A stretch of DNA of 64,000 bases from Eggerthellales bacterium (GTDB taxonomy: Bacteria > Actinomycetota > Coriobacteriia > Coriobacteriales > Eggerthellaceae). The position numbers were made by a program, and so were the translations under genes. Shown in pieces: positions 43,192 through 52,282 of this stretch. Every line of letters begins with the position of its first letter. Position 1 is the first letter of the stretch. The notes under the pieces were generated by a model. It saw nothing but the letters and a program-made list of their open reading frames with translations, had not been told where the DNA came from and did no database searches. The stretch lies in contig JAQXVU010000048.1 in the NCBI GenBank assembly GCA_029225085.1, forward strand, positions 1 to 64,000. The letters run 5' to 3'.

Positions 43192-44535
43192 ATGATTGGT
43201 CGTTATACCCGCCCCGAAATGGGACGTATCTGGGAGATGGAGAACAAGTTCGCCATTTGGCAGGAGATCGAGATCCTGGCCTGCGAGGCTCAGGCCGAGC
43301 TCGGTCAGATTGGCATCACCAAGGAGGAGGCTGCCTACATTCGCGAGCACGCCAACTTCACCGTTCCCGAGATCGATGAGGTAGAGAAGGTCACCAATCA
43401 CGACGTTATCGCCTTCAAGACCGTTATGGCCAACTATGTGAACGCCGACATCCCCGAGGGCGATCCTAAGCCTGGCCGTTGGATCCACTTCGGCATGACC
43501 TCCTCCGACCTGGGCGATACCGCTCTGAGCTACCAGGTGGTGCAGGCTCTCGACATCATCCTCGAGGACGTGAAGAAGCTCGGCGAGACCTGCAAGCGTC
43601 GCGCTTTCGAGTTCCAGGACGCCCTCTGCGTTGGCCGCACCCATGGCATTCACGCTGAGCCTATGACCTTCGGCATGAAGTTCGGCTCTTGGGCTTGGGC
43701 TCTGAAGCGCGCCCAGATTCGCCTGGAGCAGGCTCGTGAGATGAGCGCTACCGGCGCTATCTCCGGCGCTGTGGGAACCTATTCCAACATCGACCCCTTC
43801 GTAGAGCAGTATGTCTGCGAGAAGCTGGGTCTGACTCCTGACCCTCTGTCTACCCAGGTCATCGCCAGGGATCGTCACGCAGGCGCCATGTCCGCCCTCG
43901 CCGTGACCGCCAGCACTCTGGAGTCTATCGCCATGCAGGTTCGTCTGCTGCAGCAGTCCGACGTCATCGAGGCTGAAGAGCCCTTCACCAAGGGCCAGAA
44001 GGGTTCCTCCGCCATGCCTCACAAGCGCAACCCCATCACCGCCGAGCGCGTCTGCGGCCTGTCCCGCGTGGTGAAGAGCAACGCTCAGGTTGCCTACGAC
44101 AACGTGGCCCTGTGGTACGAGCGCGACATCTCCCACTCCGGTGCCGAGCGCGTGGCTCTGGCTGACAGCTTCATCGCTCTCGACTACATGTTCGGCAAGA
44201 TGCAGTGGATGCTCGACGGCCTGCAGACCTATCCCAATAAGATGGAGCACAACCTGTGGCGCACCAAGGGCCTCATTTTCTCCTCGAAGGTGCTGCTGGC
44301 ACTGGTGCAGACCGGCATGACCAACGAGGAGGCCTACGTTATCGTGCAGCGTAACGCCATGGCTGTCTGGGAGGACATTCAGCAGGCAGTTGATGGTCCT
44401 AGCTATCGCGAGCGCCTTGAGGCTGACCCCGAAGCTGTGCTCACGCCTGAGCAGCTCGACGACATCTTCGATCCTTGGGCGTTCCTGACTCGCAAGGACG
44501 AGGTGTTTAAGCGCCTTGAGACTCTGGAGTTCTAA
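43192..44535 (+). CDS. purB: adenylosuccinate lyase
   Basis: A 447-aa fumarase/aspartase-family enzyme acting in IMP synthesis and in AMP formation. The signature GSSAMPHKRNPITAE is intact, as are the catalytic His regions MTSSDLGDT and GRTHGIHAEP. ATG 43192 has GAAAGG at eight bases; GTG 43183 lies inside that site and is less likely. purC is 12 kb away, so purine genes are scattered. Confidence 0.96.
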   Translation: MIGRYTRPEMGRIWEMENKFAIWQEIEILACEAQAELGQIGITKEEAAYIREHANFTVPEIDEVEKVTNHDVIAFKTVMANYVNADIPEGDPKPGRWIHFGMTSSDLGDTALSYQVVQALDIILEDVKKLGETCKRRAFEFQDALCVGRTHGIHAEPMTFGMKFGSWAWALKRAQIRLEQAREMSATGAISGAVGTYSNIDPFVEQYVCEKLGLTPDPLSTQVIARDRHAGAMSALAVTASTLESIAMQVRLLQQSDVIEAEEPFTKGQKGSSAMPHKRNPITAERVCGLSRVVKSNAQVAYDNVALWYERDISHSGAERVALADSFIALDYMFGKMQWMLDGLQTYPNKMEHNLWRTKGLIFSSKVLLALVQTGMTNEEAYVIVQRNAMAVWEDIQQAVDGPSYRERLEADPEAVLTPEQLDDIFDPWAFLTRKDEVFKRLETLEF

Positions 44536-44567
44536 GCAGCGATTCCCTGATTAGTCTTTCGTATGTG

Positions 44568-44610
44568 GAAGGGCCCTCGACACCGCGGTGTCGGGGGCCC
44601 TTCTTCTCTT
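44568..44610. terminator. bidirectional terminator between purB and the surface-polymer operon
   Basis: A 16-bp stem (44568-44583 with 44588-44603) with one wobble and a four-base loop, followed by TTCTTCTCTT on the plus strand. It sits between convergent units. Confidence 0.85.
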
Positions 44611-44711
44611 GCTCGCAGGTTTGCTCTATGCGGCTGTGATGGCTGGTGTTGTGCGCCGTGCCCGCTTACGGTATGTGGCTGCAGCGACTCGCTTTGCTCG
44701 GCTGCGATGAC

Positions 44712-45884
44712 TCACTTAATGCAACCGTAGAAGCGGTAGAAGTCGCCCAGCTCTCCGTTGCGTTGGGGACCCCAGAGCTGAATGATGTTGGGACCCGAGG
44801 AGGTGTTTGCCTCGATGATGCAGGGACCCTCGTCGGTGAGCAGGACATCCCAGGCGATGAAGTTCATAAAGGGCAGCTTCTGGTGAAGGCCCACCATGGT
44901 GGCTTTCAGCTGATCCCAGTCGGGGACCATGCGACCTTTAAGCTGGGCGCCGGTGTCGGGATGTCGCTCCCAGGTGCCCGCCCGCTGCAGGCATTTCGCT
45001 TCGGAGAGCTCGCCGGTTTCCATATCTATATGACACACCAGGCCGCCTCTGCTGCCGTTGTCTACAGGAGCGGTCTGGTCGGTGCCGATGCGCTGCACCG
45101 CGAAGAAGGGACGGATGAGGCCGGTCTCGGGGTCGCGTAGGGTGATGAAGCGGATGGTGTTGCCGCTGTGGGGGTACAGGGAGCTTGCAAAGGCGCCCTG
45201 CTTCGCCTCACCGCTGAGAAACCAGCCATCGTGCCTGGTCAGGAAGTCGCTTATCTCCTCTTCGGAAGCCTCATCGCCGTCGATGCGGTAGCAGCTGCGC
45301 GCAGCGTCCCATTCCAGACGGAACACATCCTTGCCCTTGCCGGCTGCCAGAGGCTTCATGAACAGGGAGCCTTCCTGGTGCAGGAGCTGTAGGGCGTCGC
45401 TGACCTGGCAGTAGCCCTTCGAAGCGGAAGGGGTGGGGACAGCAGCGCCGTTTGCTGCGACGTCGGATGCATCGGTAGTGCCAGAAAGTGTGGAAGCGGC
45501 TGCATCGTTCGCCAGGTCACCGTACTTCTTCTCCCCATCGGCCAGCCAGACCATCTTGCCGCGATTCTTCTGCATGAAGACGGGAGGTACCTGAATGTAC
45601 TGCCCTAAGACTTCGGTGGCGATGACCTTGTTGTTCAGCATCATGTCGTAGGGCTTGTTGATGTTGCGGCTGCGATACCAGTCGAACTCCGAGAGGTAGT
45701 CTCGCCTGTCATTGTGGGCGAAATCGTAGAGGTAGTACTGGTCGAGGGTGTAGCCGCCGCGCAGGGCCAGCCAGATCTTGCGCAGGGGGTTGTGACCGAA
45801 GTGGTCGGGGGCGAAGATGATGCGCCTCCACCAGAGGCAGAAGAGCTTCGCCTTCCATACGATGCGATTCAGGAGGGAGTCCAT
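44712..45884 (-). CDS. sugar-transfer-associated ATP-grasp protein
   Basis: A 390-aa protein of the ATP-grasp type that accompanies polysaccharide and teichoic-acid genes. ATP-binding features include LFMKPLAAGKGKDVFRL, and the metal site is in FIAWDVLLTDEGPCIIEANT. An inserted Ala/Ser/Thr-rich loop (about residues 123-158) interrupts the N-terminal half. AAGGAG lies four bases before ATG. It is the last gene of a three-gene unit. It probably ligates an amino or carboxyl group onto a sugar or polymer, but its reaction is unknown. Confidence 0.82.
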   Translation of the reverse strand: MDSLLNRIVWKAKLFCLWWRRIIFAPDHFGHNPLRKIWLALRGGYTLDQYYLYDFAHNDRRDYLSEFDWYRSRNINKPYDMMLNNKVIATEVLGQYIQVPPVFMQKNRGKMVWLADGEKKYGDLANDAAASTLSGTTDASDVAANGAAVPTPSASKGYCQVSDALQLLHQEGSLFMKPLAAGKGKDVFRLEWDAARSCYRIDGDEASEEEISDFLTRHDGWFLSGEAKQGAFASSLYPHSGNTIRFITLRDPETGLIRPFFAVQRIGTDQTAPVDNGSRGGLVCHIDMETGELSEAKCLQRAGTWERHPDTGAQLKGRMVPDWDQLKATMVGLHQKLPFMNFIAWDVLLTDEGPCIIEANTSSGPNIIQLWGPQRNGELGDFYRFYGCIK

Positions 45885-45950
45885 GGTTCTCCTTAAAGCT
45901 GTTGGGGCGTTGGGGTGTACGGACGGTTCGCGGGGCAGCTCTGGCGCTGG

Positions 45951-48900
45951 CTAAAGCTCAGACGTGGGATTCCCATTGCCGCCCAGGCTCTTAGTGCGTT
46001 TGGGTAGGCTCAGGAGCTTCCTGCAGGGAGCTTGGTCGTAGCCGCGATCCTTCTTCTTGGCGTCTAGGCGGCCCAGCAGGTAGGTGATGAGCTGAGGGTC
46101 TAGGACGTCGACGCGAGGGAAGTCCGGGAATCGGTTCACCTCGATGACCTTCACGCCCTCCTGGGTGATGGCCACGTCGAAGCCCAGGTATTCAAGCTGG
46201 GGAAGGGCTCGGGCGATGGAGAGCACCGTTTGGCGAGCCTGCTCCCAGCGGGGTATGAAGCCCTCGATGAGGACGCCGGTGTCGGGGTGATGGGGGCAGT
46301 CGATGAGATTGCCCTGGTCGATGCCGTCAAGGCGCTTCGCGTCGCCGTACCAACCAGTGTCGCAGTTCACTCGGGCCACCACGCCGCCGGCGGCCACGTT
46401 GTCTACGGCGCCGGACTGGGAGGAGCCAATGCGCAGGTAGGCGTTGCCGATACGGGGCTCGCGGCCATCGGGCTTGTACACGGTGATGCGAATGGTGTTG
46501 GTGGACCCTGGGTACAACGCCGCCAGTTCAGGATGGGTCTGCACGTACTCCGATACCAGGTAGGGGGTGTCGGGGTCGCCGAAGACGGCGAGAACCTGCT
46601 TTTCATCGGCGGGTTCGCCGTTCAGCCAGAAGCTCCCCTGATTCCAGGAAAGGGCGAAGAATCCCTCGCCATGGGATCCCTCGTGGGGCTTGCAGGCCAG
46701 GACGCCCTTCTCCTTGGCGAGGCGCAAGATCTCCTTGCCTGAGCTTCCATAGCCTGCAGGAAGGTCGGCTAGCGCCACGGCCCTCATGGTTCCCCCGCGG
46801 GTGCTGGTGAGATAGTAGTAGGCGGGGTAGGCCTCCCTATGGGCGGAATCGACGAGCTTCAGGGTGACCTTGTCCTCGAGCCAGGTGCGATAGCCGTTGT
46901 TGATGTGTCTGAGCCAGCGATACTCGAAATCGCTGATGTAGCTCTCCCAATTGTCGGGGGCGATGCCGTACTGGTTAAGGCGGAAGGACAGGAATCCGTG
47001 ACGGTAGGCCCAGAGCTTCTTGCGCAGGCTGACGCCGTCTCCGCTGGTCAGATCGCGCATCACGTCACGAGGCCAGCGAATGCTCTGGTAGGGAACCAAG
47101 CCCTTCGGTGCTACCAGTCGCCCGAAGCGCTTGCGAATGGCCAGCTTTCCCACGTGCAGGAATTTCGTCGCCATGGCCTTGGCGTTTCGCTGCGCGCTGA
47201 TCTTGGTGCGCAGGCGCCGCGTCAGGTAGCTCTGCAGCTCGGGGCAGAAGGGCATCACGGTGTTGTAGCGAGGGTTCGAATGAACGGCGATGATGTGGAA
47301 GCCCTTTGGGCTGACGTCCAGCTCGAACTCGGCGATCTCTATTTGGGGGACCTTGCGGCACATGGCGACGAGGGCGGTTGCGATGTCGTGCCAATGGGGA
47401 ACGGTACCGGCGAAGGGCTGGCTCGCATCGGGGGCGACGCTGAAGCGGAGCATGCCGCCGGCAACGCTCTCGTCAGGGGTGCGCAGGCTTTGGAAGGATC
47501 CGTTAGAGGGGCTCACCTCGCTGTAGTAGCGGCGGATGAGAGAGGGGACCATGCTGGCGCCGCTTCCTCGGGGGTGGGTCCTGTGGGAGATGTCATCGAC
47601 GCCCTGATTGGCGGCTTTGGCCATGAGGAGCTCCCGCTCCTGTCCGCTTGCCTGCAGGAGCTTGGCTTGCAGTTGGGGAACGGGATAGCCTACTTCCACC
47701 AGAGCTTGAGCAATATGGGGCCGATGACCGCCGTCGTTCAGCATGGTGACGCGAAGGGTTGCCATACCGCCAGGGGCAAGGGCGCCGAGGAATCCGCCAT
47801 CGCGCTTGAACTCGAAGATGGCCAGGGGCTTTTTGCGACAGGTGTCCCGCAGCCAGGCCCAGAGGTCCTCGGCGCTCATAAGCTCGCCATCCAGAAGGAA
47901 TCCGTCGGTGCCGGTGGCGTGCAGCGTCCAGTGGCCGTTCTTCGTCCAGGATGTGGGGGCAAGGGCCACGGTGCCGGTTTGCCTGAGCAGGGCATGCAGT
48001 CCTTGCACGGTGTGCTCCTGCTGGCGAGCTTGGTCGCTGAGGGGGATGAGGAAGGGCTCGCCGTCGCGACTGACGATGTGCAGATGGTGGGTCTCGAAGA
48101 GGCTCTGGAAGTCTGAGAACACTCGCAGGGTGGTGATGCGGTCGGCAAGCCACTTGCCGTAGACCTCGTTCAGGGGCTGCAGGTACAGGTAGTCTCGCTG
48201 GGACAGGGGCAGGGCTGTGGGGTCCGTCTGGGTGAAAAGCCCCGCCGAGCGTCCTGCCGCTGCCGAGAAGCCCTCCTTGTGGGCTCGGCGCTGCTGACGA
48301 TTGCTCAGGGAAGAGGCCGCGGCGTTCTCCCTGTCGTGGGCGAGGATGCGAACCCAGCTGCGGGCTGCCGCTGCTGTGAAGCCTTCGGCACGCAGGAGGA
48401 AGGCCTGCAGGCGATAGCGCAGGCGCTTGTTGGCGGGAAGGGCCTTGAAGGAGAAGGGTGTCGCTTTTGGGAGGTCCTGGTCGTTAGGCAGGGAGGCGAT
48501 GCCGTAGCTGGGGTGAGTCTGCAGGAAGGATTGGTAGTCGGCGGGGCTGTTGATATCCATGACGGCGTCGTCGAGAAAGACGAAGCCTCCTGCCACGGAC
48601 TTTCCCTGCAGGGGCATGCCTTGGGAAAGATGGTAGAGAGTCCAGCCCTTGGCGTCGGGGATCTCCCCGGCATCTATCAGGACGTTCAGGTGCTGCAGAT
48701 GGGCGAGCATGACGCTGGCGTTGGCCACCTTTACGCCTGCGATGCAGTGCTCCTGTCCAAAAAAGAGCAGGGGGTCTGCCGGCGTCTCGGCGATAGTCGC
48801 GATGGCTTCAGGGGTGTAGAAGGTGTCGCCGTACAGGAAGCAGGTGTCGTCGACGATGAGCTCGACGCAGAAGCGGTCGATCTCGCGTTCGCCCTTCAGA

Positions 48901-49103
48901 GGCGTGTGGCGGGTAGCGCCAGCCACCTCGTTAGAGGGGTCAGCGGAGCTGATGATGATTTCGGCGGCGGGGTCCTCCTGCTTCACCAGGCGGACGGTGC
49001 GTTCCAAGATGGTCTCGTTGGCGATGGGGATGTGGTGCTTGGTGATGCCGGCGTAGCGATTCCATCGCTTTCCCTTGCCGTTGGCCATGATCACATAGCG
49101 CAT
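45951..49103 (-). CDS. nucleotidyltransferase fused to two ATP-grasp-like units
   Basis: A 1050-aa fusion. Residues 1-200 resemble a sugar/choline-phosphate nucleotidyltransferase (MRYVIMANGKGKRW, FLYGDTFYTPEAI). Residues about 310-630 look like an ATP-grasp unit that has lost the glycine-rich loop and the metal-binding Glu (IIAVHSNPRYN where IIEAN is usual). Residues about 670-1025 form an apparently complete ATP-grasp unit (LACKPHEGSHGEGFFAL, GFDVAITQEGVKVIEVNRFP). AAAGGAG precedes ATG by ten bases. The gene overlaps the upstream TagB/F-like gene by 13 bases and precedes another ATP-grasp gene. It probably activates and attaches a substituent to a surface polymer (inference). Confidence 0.82.
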   Translation of the reverse strand: MRYVIMANGKGKRWNRYAGITKHHIPIANETILERTVRLVKQEDPAAEIIISSADPSNEVAGATRHTPLKGEREIDRFCVELIVDDTCFLYGDTFYTPEAIATIAETPADPLLFFGQEHCIAGVKVANASVMLAHLQHLNVLIDAGEIPDAKGWTLYHLSQGMPLQGKSVAGGFVFLDDAVMDINSPADYQSFLQTHPSYGIASLPNDQDLPKATPFSFKALPANKRLRYRLQAFLLRAEGFTAAAARSWVRILAHDRENAAASSLSNRQQRRAHKEGFSAAAGRSAGLFTQTDPTALPLSQRDYLYLQPLNEVYGKWLADRITTLRVFSDFQSLFETHHLHIVSRDGEPFLIPLSDQARQQEHTVQGLHALLRQTGTVALAPTSWTKNGHWTLHATGTDGFLLDGELMSAEDLWAWLRDTCRKKPLAIFEFKRDGGFLGALAPGGMATLRVTMLNDGGHRPHIAQALVEVGYPVPQLQAKLLQASGQERELLMAKAANQGVDDISHRTHPRGSGASMVPSLIRRYYSEVSPSNGSFQSLRTPDESVAGGMLRFSVAPDASQPFAGTVPHWHDIATALVAMCRKVPQIEIAEFELDVSPKGFHIIAVHSNPRYNTVMPFCPELQSYLTRRLRTKISAQRNAKAMATKFLHVGKLAIRKRFGRLVAPKGLVPYQSIRWPRDVMRDLTSGDGVSLRKKLWAYRHGFLSFRLNQYGIAPDNWESYISDFEYRWLRHINNGYRTWLEDKVTLKLVDSAHREAYPAYYYLTSTRGGTMRAVALADLPAGYGSSGKEILRLAKEKGVLACKPHEGSHGEGFFALSWNQGSFWLNGEPADEKQVLAVFGDPDTPYLVSEYVQTHPELAALYPGSTNTIRITVYKPDGREPRIGNAYLRIGSSQSGAVDNVAAGGVVARVNCDTGWYGDAKRLDGIDQGNLIDCPHHPDTGVLIEGFIPRWEQARQTVLSIARALPQLEYLGFDVAITQEGVKVIEVNRFPDFPRVDVLDPQLITYLLGRLDAKKKDRGYDQAPCRKLLSLPKRTKSLGGNGNPTSEL

Positions 49104-50263
49104 GGGTCGCAGGCTCCTTTCAGTGAGGTGTTGCCAATGACCAGGGCGGCAAGATCGCGGGTTGCATGTCCTGGGTCGGGGAGAGTGTAGGTGGAGACGA
49201 AGGCTTCGAACTCTTCGGTGGGGTAGGAGCCACGCAGGAAGCCTTCCACGGCCTCGAAGATGCGCTGAGGATCTTCGGCGTACAGGTCGTTGAAGAGCTG
49301 GCGCAGGTTCAGGTTCAGCCCGTTGTTCTGGGCGTAGGTGTCGAAGTCGAAGCAGTACAGCAAGAAGGGGACTCGAGCGGAAGCAGCTTCTATGAGGACG
49401 GCGGAGTAATCCGTGATGACCAGGTCTGCGACGGAGAGGATCTGCAGGGTGCTGAGGTCAGGGCAGGTGATGAAGGAGTCCTGCAGGTCAGCGAGGTGGG
49501 GAGTTAGGGGCTGGTTGGGATGTTCGCGGATTACCAAGGTGAAGTCGGGTGACGCCGCGAGGCCTTCGATGAGCTGGCGCTGTTGAGGGATGATCTGCCC
49601 CTCGCAGCCCCGTCGGAAGGTGGGGGCGTACACCACTACGGGCTTGTCGGCGAGCTCGGGGTGGCGGCCCAGGGCCTCTTTGCGCACCTGGGGCTTTCGG
49701 GAGGTGAGCAAATCGAGGCGGGGAAGGCCGGTGTTGCGGATGCGGGATTCGTCGCAGCCGAAGGATTGGCAGTAGAAGGGGTTGAAGGCAGGCGCTCCCG
49801 CGATGACGTAGTCGTAGCCCTCGTGCATGTGCAGGAGGCTGGCGGTGGAAGCTGACCTTCCATCCCTCTTTCCCACGGAGGCCAGACCGGATTGCTTGAT
49901 CTTTCCCAGGGAGTGCCACATCTGAATGACGGTGAGCTGGGGCTTATGGGAGAGCAGGGACACGGCGGGCCAGTAGGCGTCGAGGACGCAGACCTGGCTG
50001 GTGGCCAGCAGCGCCATGCTCTTTAGGGTGGCCAGGGCGAAGCGACCTAGCCCCGAGCTGGATGCCTGACGGCAGCAGATGGCGCGAATCTCCGCCTGGG
50101 GGCAGAGGGCGGCAATCTCGTCTTGCAGGAGCTGAAAGTCGGTAGACAGGGTGTCGGACTGCCTGCTGAGAAACAGGATGCGCCCAGGCTTCACGGGGCG
50201 TAGTTTCATGAGGGCGTAGAGAGCTCTCATGAGAGAGGTCCCGATACAGATAAGCGCTTTCAC
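49091..50263 (-). CDS. CDP-glycerol glycerophosphotransferase family protein (TagB/TagF-like)
   Basis: A 390-aa membrane-associated glycerophosphotransferase-like enzyme of teichoic-acid synthesis. Catalytic features are present: His in MWHSLGKIKQSG, REHPNQ, and DLVITDYSAVLIEAAS. The frame opens at 50311, but GTG 50263 has AAGGAAAG about eight bases upstream and gives the normal start. It heads the three-gene operon. With the dlt operon nearby, it suggests a polyol-phosphate polymer. The exact polymer is not determined. Confidence 0.88.
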   Translation of the reverse strand: MKALICIGTSLMRALYALMKLRPVKPGRILFLSRQSDTLSTDFQLLQDEIAALCPQAEIRAICCRQASSSGLGRFALATLKSMALLATSQVCVLDAYWPAVSLLSHKPQLTVIQMWHSLGKIKQSGLASVGKRDGRSASTASLLHMHEGYDYVIAGAPAFNPFYCQSFGCDESRIRNTGLPRLDLLTSRKPQVRKEALGRHPELADKPVVVYAPTFRRGCEGQIIPQQRQLIEGLAASPDFTLVIREHPNQPLTPHLADLQDSFITCPDLSTLQILSVADLVITDYSAVLIEAASARVPFLLYCFDFDTYAQNNGLNLNLRQLFNDLYAEDPQRIFEAVEGFLRGSYPTEEFEAFVSTYTLPDPGHATRDLAALVIGNTSLKGACDPCAM

Positions 50264-50742
50264 GTGGGCATTCTTTCCTTCGATGCGCAAGGTTGCGGAG
50301 TTTGTTCGCATCGGATTCTAAAAAAGACCGCGAAAGGTCCTCTATCGTGCAATTGCAAAGTTCTTGTAAGGAGTGACCGCTGCGTGAAAGCCGCAGGTTA
50401 ACAAAGCGTAATTAAGCTGAAACACGTCGGAAAAGAAGCCTCGATAAGGTTAAGGAGGTAGGTTCGAGGTGCCCTCGGGCCCGTGCCTCCTGGAGCGCTG
50501 GTTGTGCATAACACTTTTCCTCTTCCTTGTGTGCTCAGGAGGTGCGGGCTCGGGGGCCTTCGTGCGTTCTGGCGCTCCGTTATTTCCGCGTTCTTGTCAA
50601 ATCGTTGTGTTGGCGGACTTTACGTAGGCTTTGCCCGTCTCTTATTTCAATTTGATTTCCATATGCTATAGAATTGTGCCCGTACGTATGCGGTTGAAGC
50701 GGCGGAACCCCAGGTCTCGCATGCTTTTCTCGAAGGAGACCT
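50264..50742. other. long leader/promoter region before the phosphate transporter
   Basis: About 480 bp without a firm gene. It starts with the divergent promoter region of the surface-polymer operon. An AAGGAGG at 50452-50458 is followed ten bases later by GTG (50469), opening a 52-codon frame with a hydrophobic stretch (CITLFLFLVCSGG). That frame is reported only as a possibility. The sequence nearer PiT is AT-richer (TATGCTATAGAAT around 50660) and probably holds its promoter. Confidence 0.4.
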
Positions 50743-51792
50743 ATGGATCTCACATTTATGGCCTTCGTTGAGCAGGCAATGAATTATCCCGTTCTTTGGG
50801 TGATCATCGTGTTGGTTCTCGGCGTGACGGTGGTGTCTGGCGCAACAGACGCCCCTAATGCCATTGCTACCGCTGTTTCTACCCGCTGCCTGAAACCCAA
50901 TGTTGCCATTGGCCTTGCTGCGGTGTTCAACTTCGTGGGCTTGGTGGGCATGACCTACATCTCTACCGCTGTGGCTCACACCATGTTCGCCATGGTCGAC
51001 TTCTCGGGAGATACCCATATGGCCCTCATGGCCTTATGCGCTGCTATGGTGGCGGCCATCTTCTGGGGCATCGTGTGCTGGTGGTTCGGCATTCCCGCCT
51101 CTAAGTCTCACTCCCTCATTGCCGGTATCACCGGTGGCGCTATCGCGCTGAACGGCATTGCTGGCGTGGTTCCCGGTGAGTGGGCGAAGGTTCTGTACGG
51201 CATGGGCTTCTCCCTGTTGGCTGGCTTCGGTCTGGGCTGGCTGTTCAGCCGGTTGGTAGAGCGCATCTGCCGCGCCGTGCATCGTCGTACGGCCAACACC
51301 ATCTTCCGTTATTGCCAGGATATCTGCGCTTGCGCCCTGTCCTTCCTGCATGGCGCTCAGGACGGTCAGAAGTTCATGTCCATCGCGCTTCTGGGCATCG
51401 CCCTGTCCTTTGGCAGCTCGACGCCGGATGCCAATGGCTTCCCCCTGTGGCTCATGATCGTCTGCTCTCTGGCCATCTCCTTGGGCACCGCCGTTGGCGG
51501 TAAGCGCATCATCAAGTCCGTGGCCATGGACATGGTGAAGCTCGAGGTACATCAGGGTTCGGCCGCCAACTTCTCTACCGTGTTCACCCTGCTGGTGTCC
51601 TCCCTGACGGGCATGCCCGTTTCTACCTCTCACTGCAGCTCTTCGGCCATCATGGGCGTTGGTGCCAGCAAGAACCCCCGCAACGTGAAATGGAGCATCG
51701 CCAAGAACATGGTCATGGCCTGGATCATCACGTTCCCCTGTTGCGGACTCATAGGCTTCGTATTAGCCAACATATTCATGCTCATCTTCTAG
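50743..51792 (+). CDS. pit: PiT family inorganic phosphate transporter
   Basis: A 349-aa membrane protein with about ten helices and the two inverted family signatures, GATDAPNAIATAVSTR near residue 33 and FLHGAQDGQKFMSIA in the second half. STSHCSSSAIMGVG is also typical. It imports phosphate with protons or sodium. AAGGAGA lies five bases before ATG. No PhoU-like partner gene is adjacent. Confidence 0.93.
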   Translation: MDLTFMAFVEQAMNYPVLWVIIVLVLGVTVVSGATDAPNAIATAVSTRCLKPNVAIGLAAVFNFVGLVGMTYISTAVAHTMFAMVDFSGDTHMALMALCAAMVAAIFWGIVCWWFGIPASKSHSLIAGITGGAIALNGIAGVVPGEWAKVLYGMGFSLLAGFGLGWLFSRLVERICRAVHRRTANTIFRYCQDICACALSFLHGAQDGQKFMSIALLGIALSFGSSTPDANGFPLWLMIVCSLAISLGTAVGGKRIIKSVAMDMVKLEVHQGSAANFSTVFTLLVSSLTGMPVSTSHCSSSAIMGVGASKNPRNVKWSIAKNMVMAWIITFPCCGLIGFVLANIFMLIF

Positions 51793-51883
51793 CGGGAGCG
51801 AGATCTGCAAGGCTTCTCATTGCTACGGTAAGTCTGTTTTCGCGAATTTCCGCTGCGTAATCATTTGGCGCTATATATATGGA

Positions 51884-51916
51884 AGGGGGCGCGGTCCGTA
51901 TCGGACCGCGCCCCCT
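51884..51916. terminator. bidirectional hairpin after the phosphate transporter
   Basis: A perfect 15-bp GC-rich stem (51884-51898 with 51902-51916) with a TAT loop lies between convergent genes. T-tracts are weak, with ATATATAT just upstream. Confidence 0.75.
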
Positions 51917-52029
51917 AATCGTGTTTGGAAGCTGAGGTTTCGGAACCTCCTTCTGCATTCGGGCATTTCGTGACGGCTCAGGCGATGCGGATTTCCTGAA
52001 GGCCCGAGCGCGCCGATTGCGTGTGGGCG

Positions 52030-52275
52030 CTATGAAATGCGAGGTGCGTGCTCGAGGAAGAATGTGCAGGCCATGCAGATAGACTTCACGCAGCCGCTGC
52101 GATCGATGGTCGTATCGTGCAGCAGGTGGGCGTCATTGGTCTGGGCATTCAGGGAGCCGCGGGTGCAGAACGCCTTGTCGCAGTTCTTGGGGCAGAGCAT
52201 GCCCTCATCGCTGAAGGGGCATTCCTCTCGAGTGACAGCGTCGCAGCCGACGGTTTTCCAGCATTCGATCTTCAT
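52030..52275 (-). CDS. small Cys-rich protein, probable metal or FeS binder
   Basis: An 81-aa protein with nine cysteines (5, 11, 19, 28, 32, 37, 62, 67, 70), including CPKNC and CMAC spacings and an N-terminal MKIECWKTVGCDA. This layout suits a small metal- or FeS-binding domain. It starts seven bases after the stop of the Tat-exported protein gene, with AGGAA five bases before ATG, so the two are co-expressed. The role is unknown. Confidence 0.78.
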   Translation of the reverse strand: MKIECWKTVGCDAVTREECPFSDEGMLCPKNCDKAFCTRGSLNAQTNDAHLLHDTTIDRSGCVKSICMACTFFLEHAPRIS

Positions 52276-52282
52276 GGGATTC

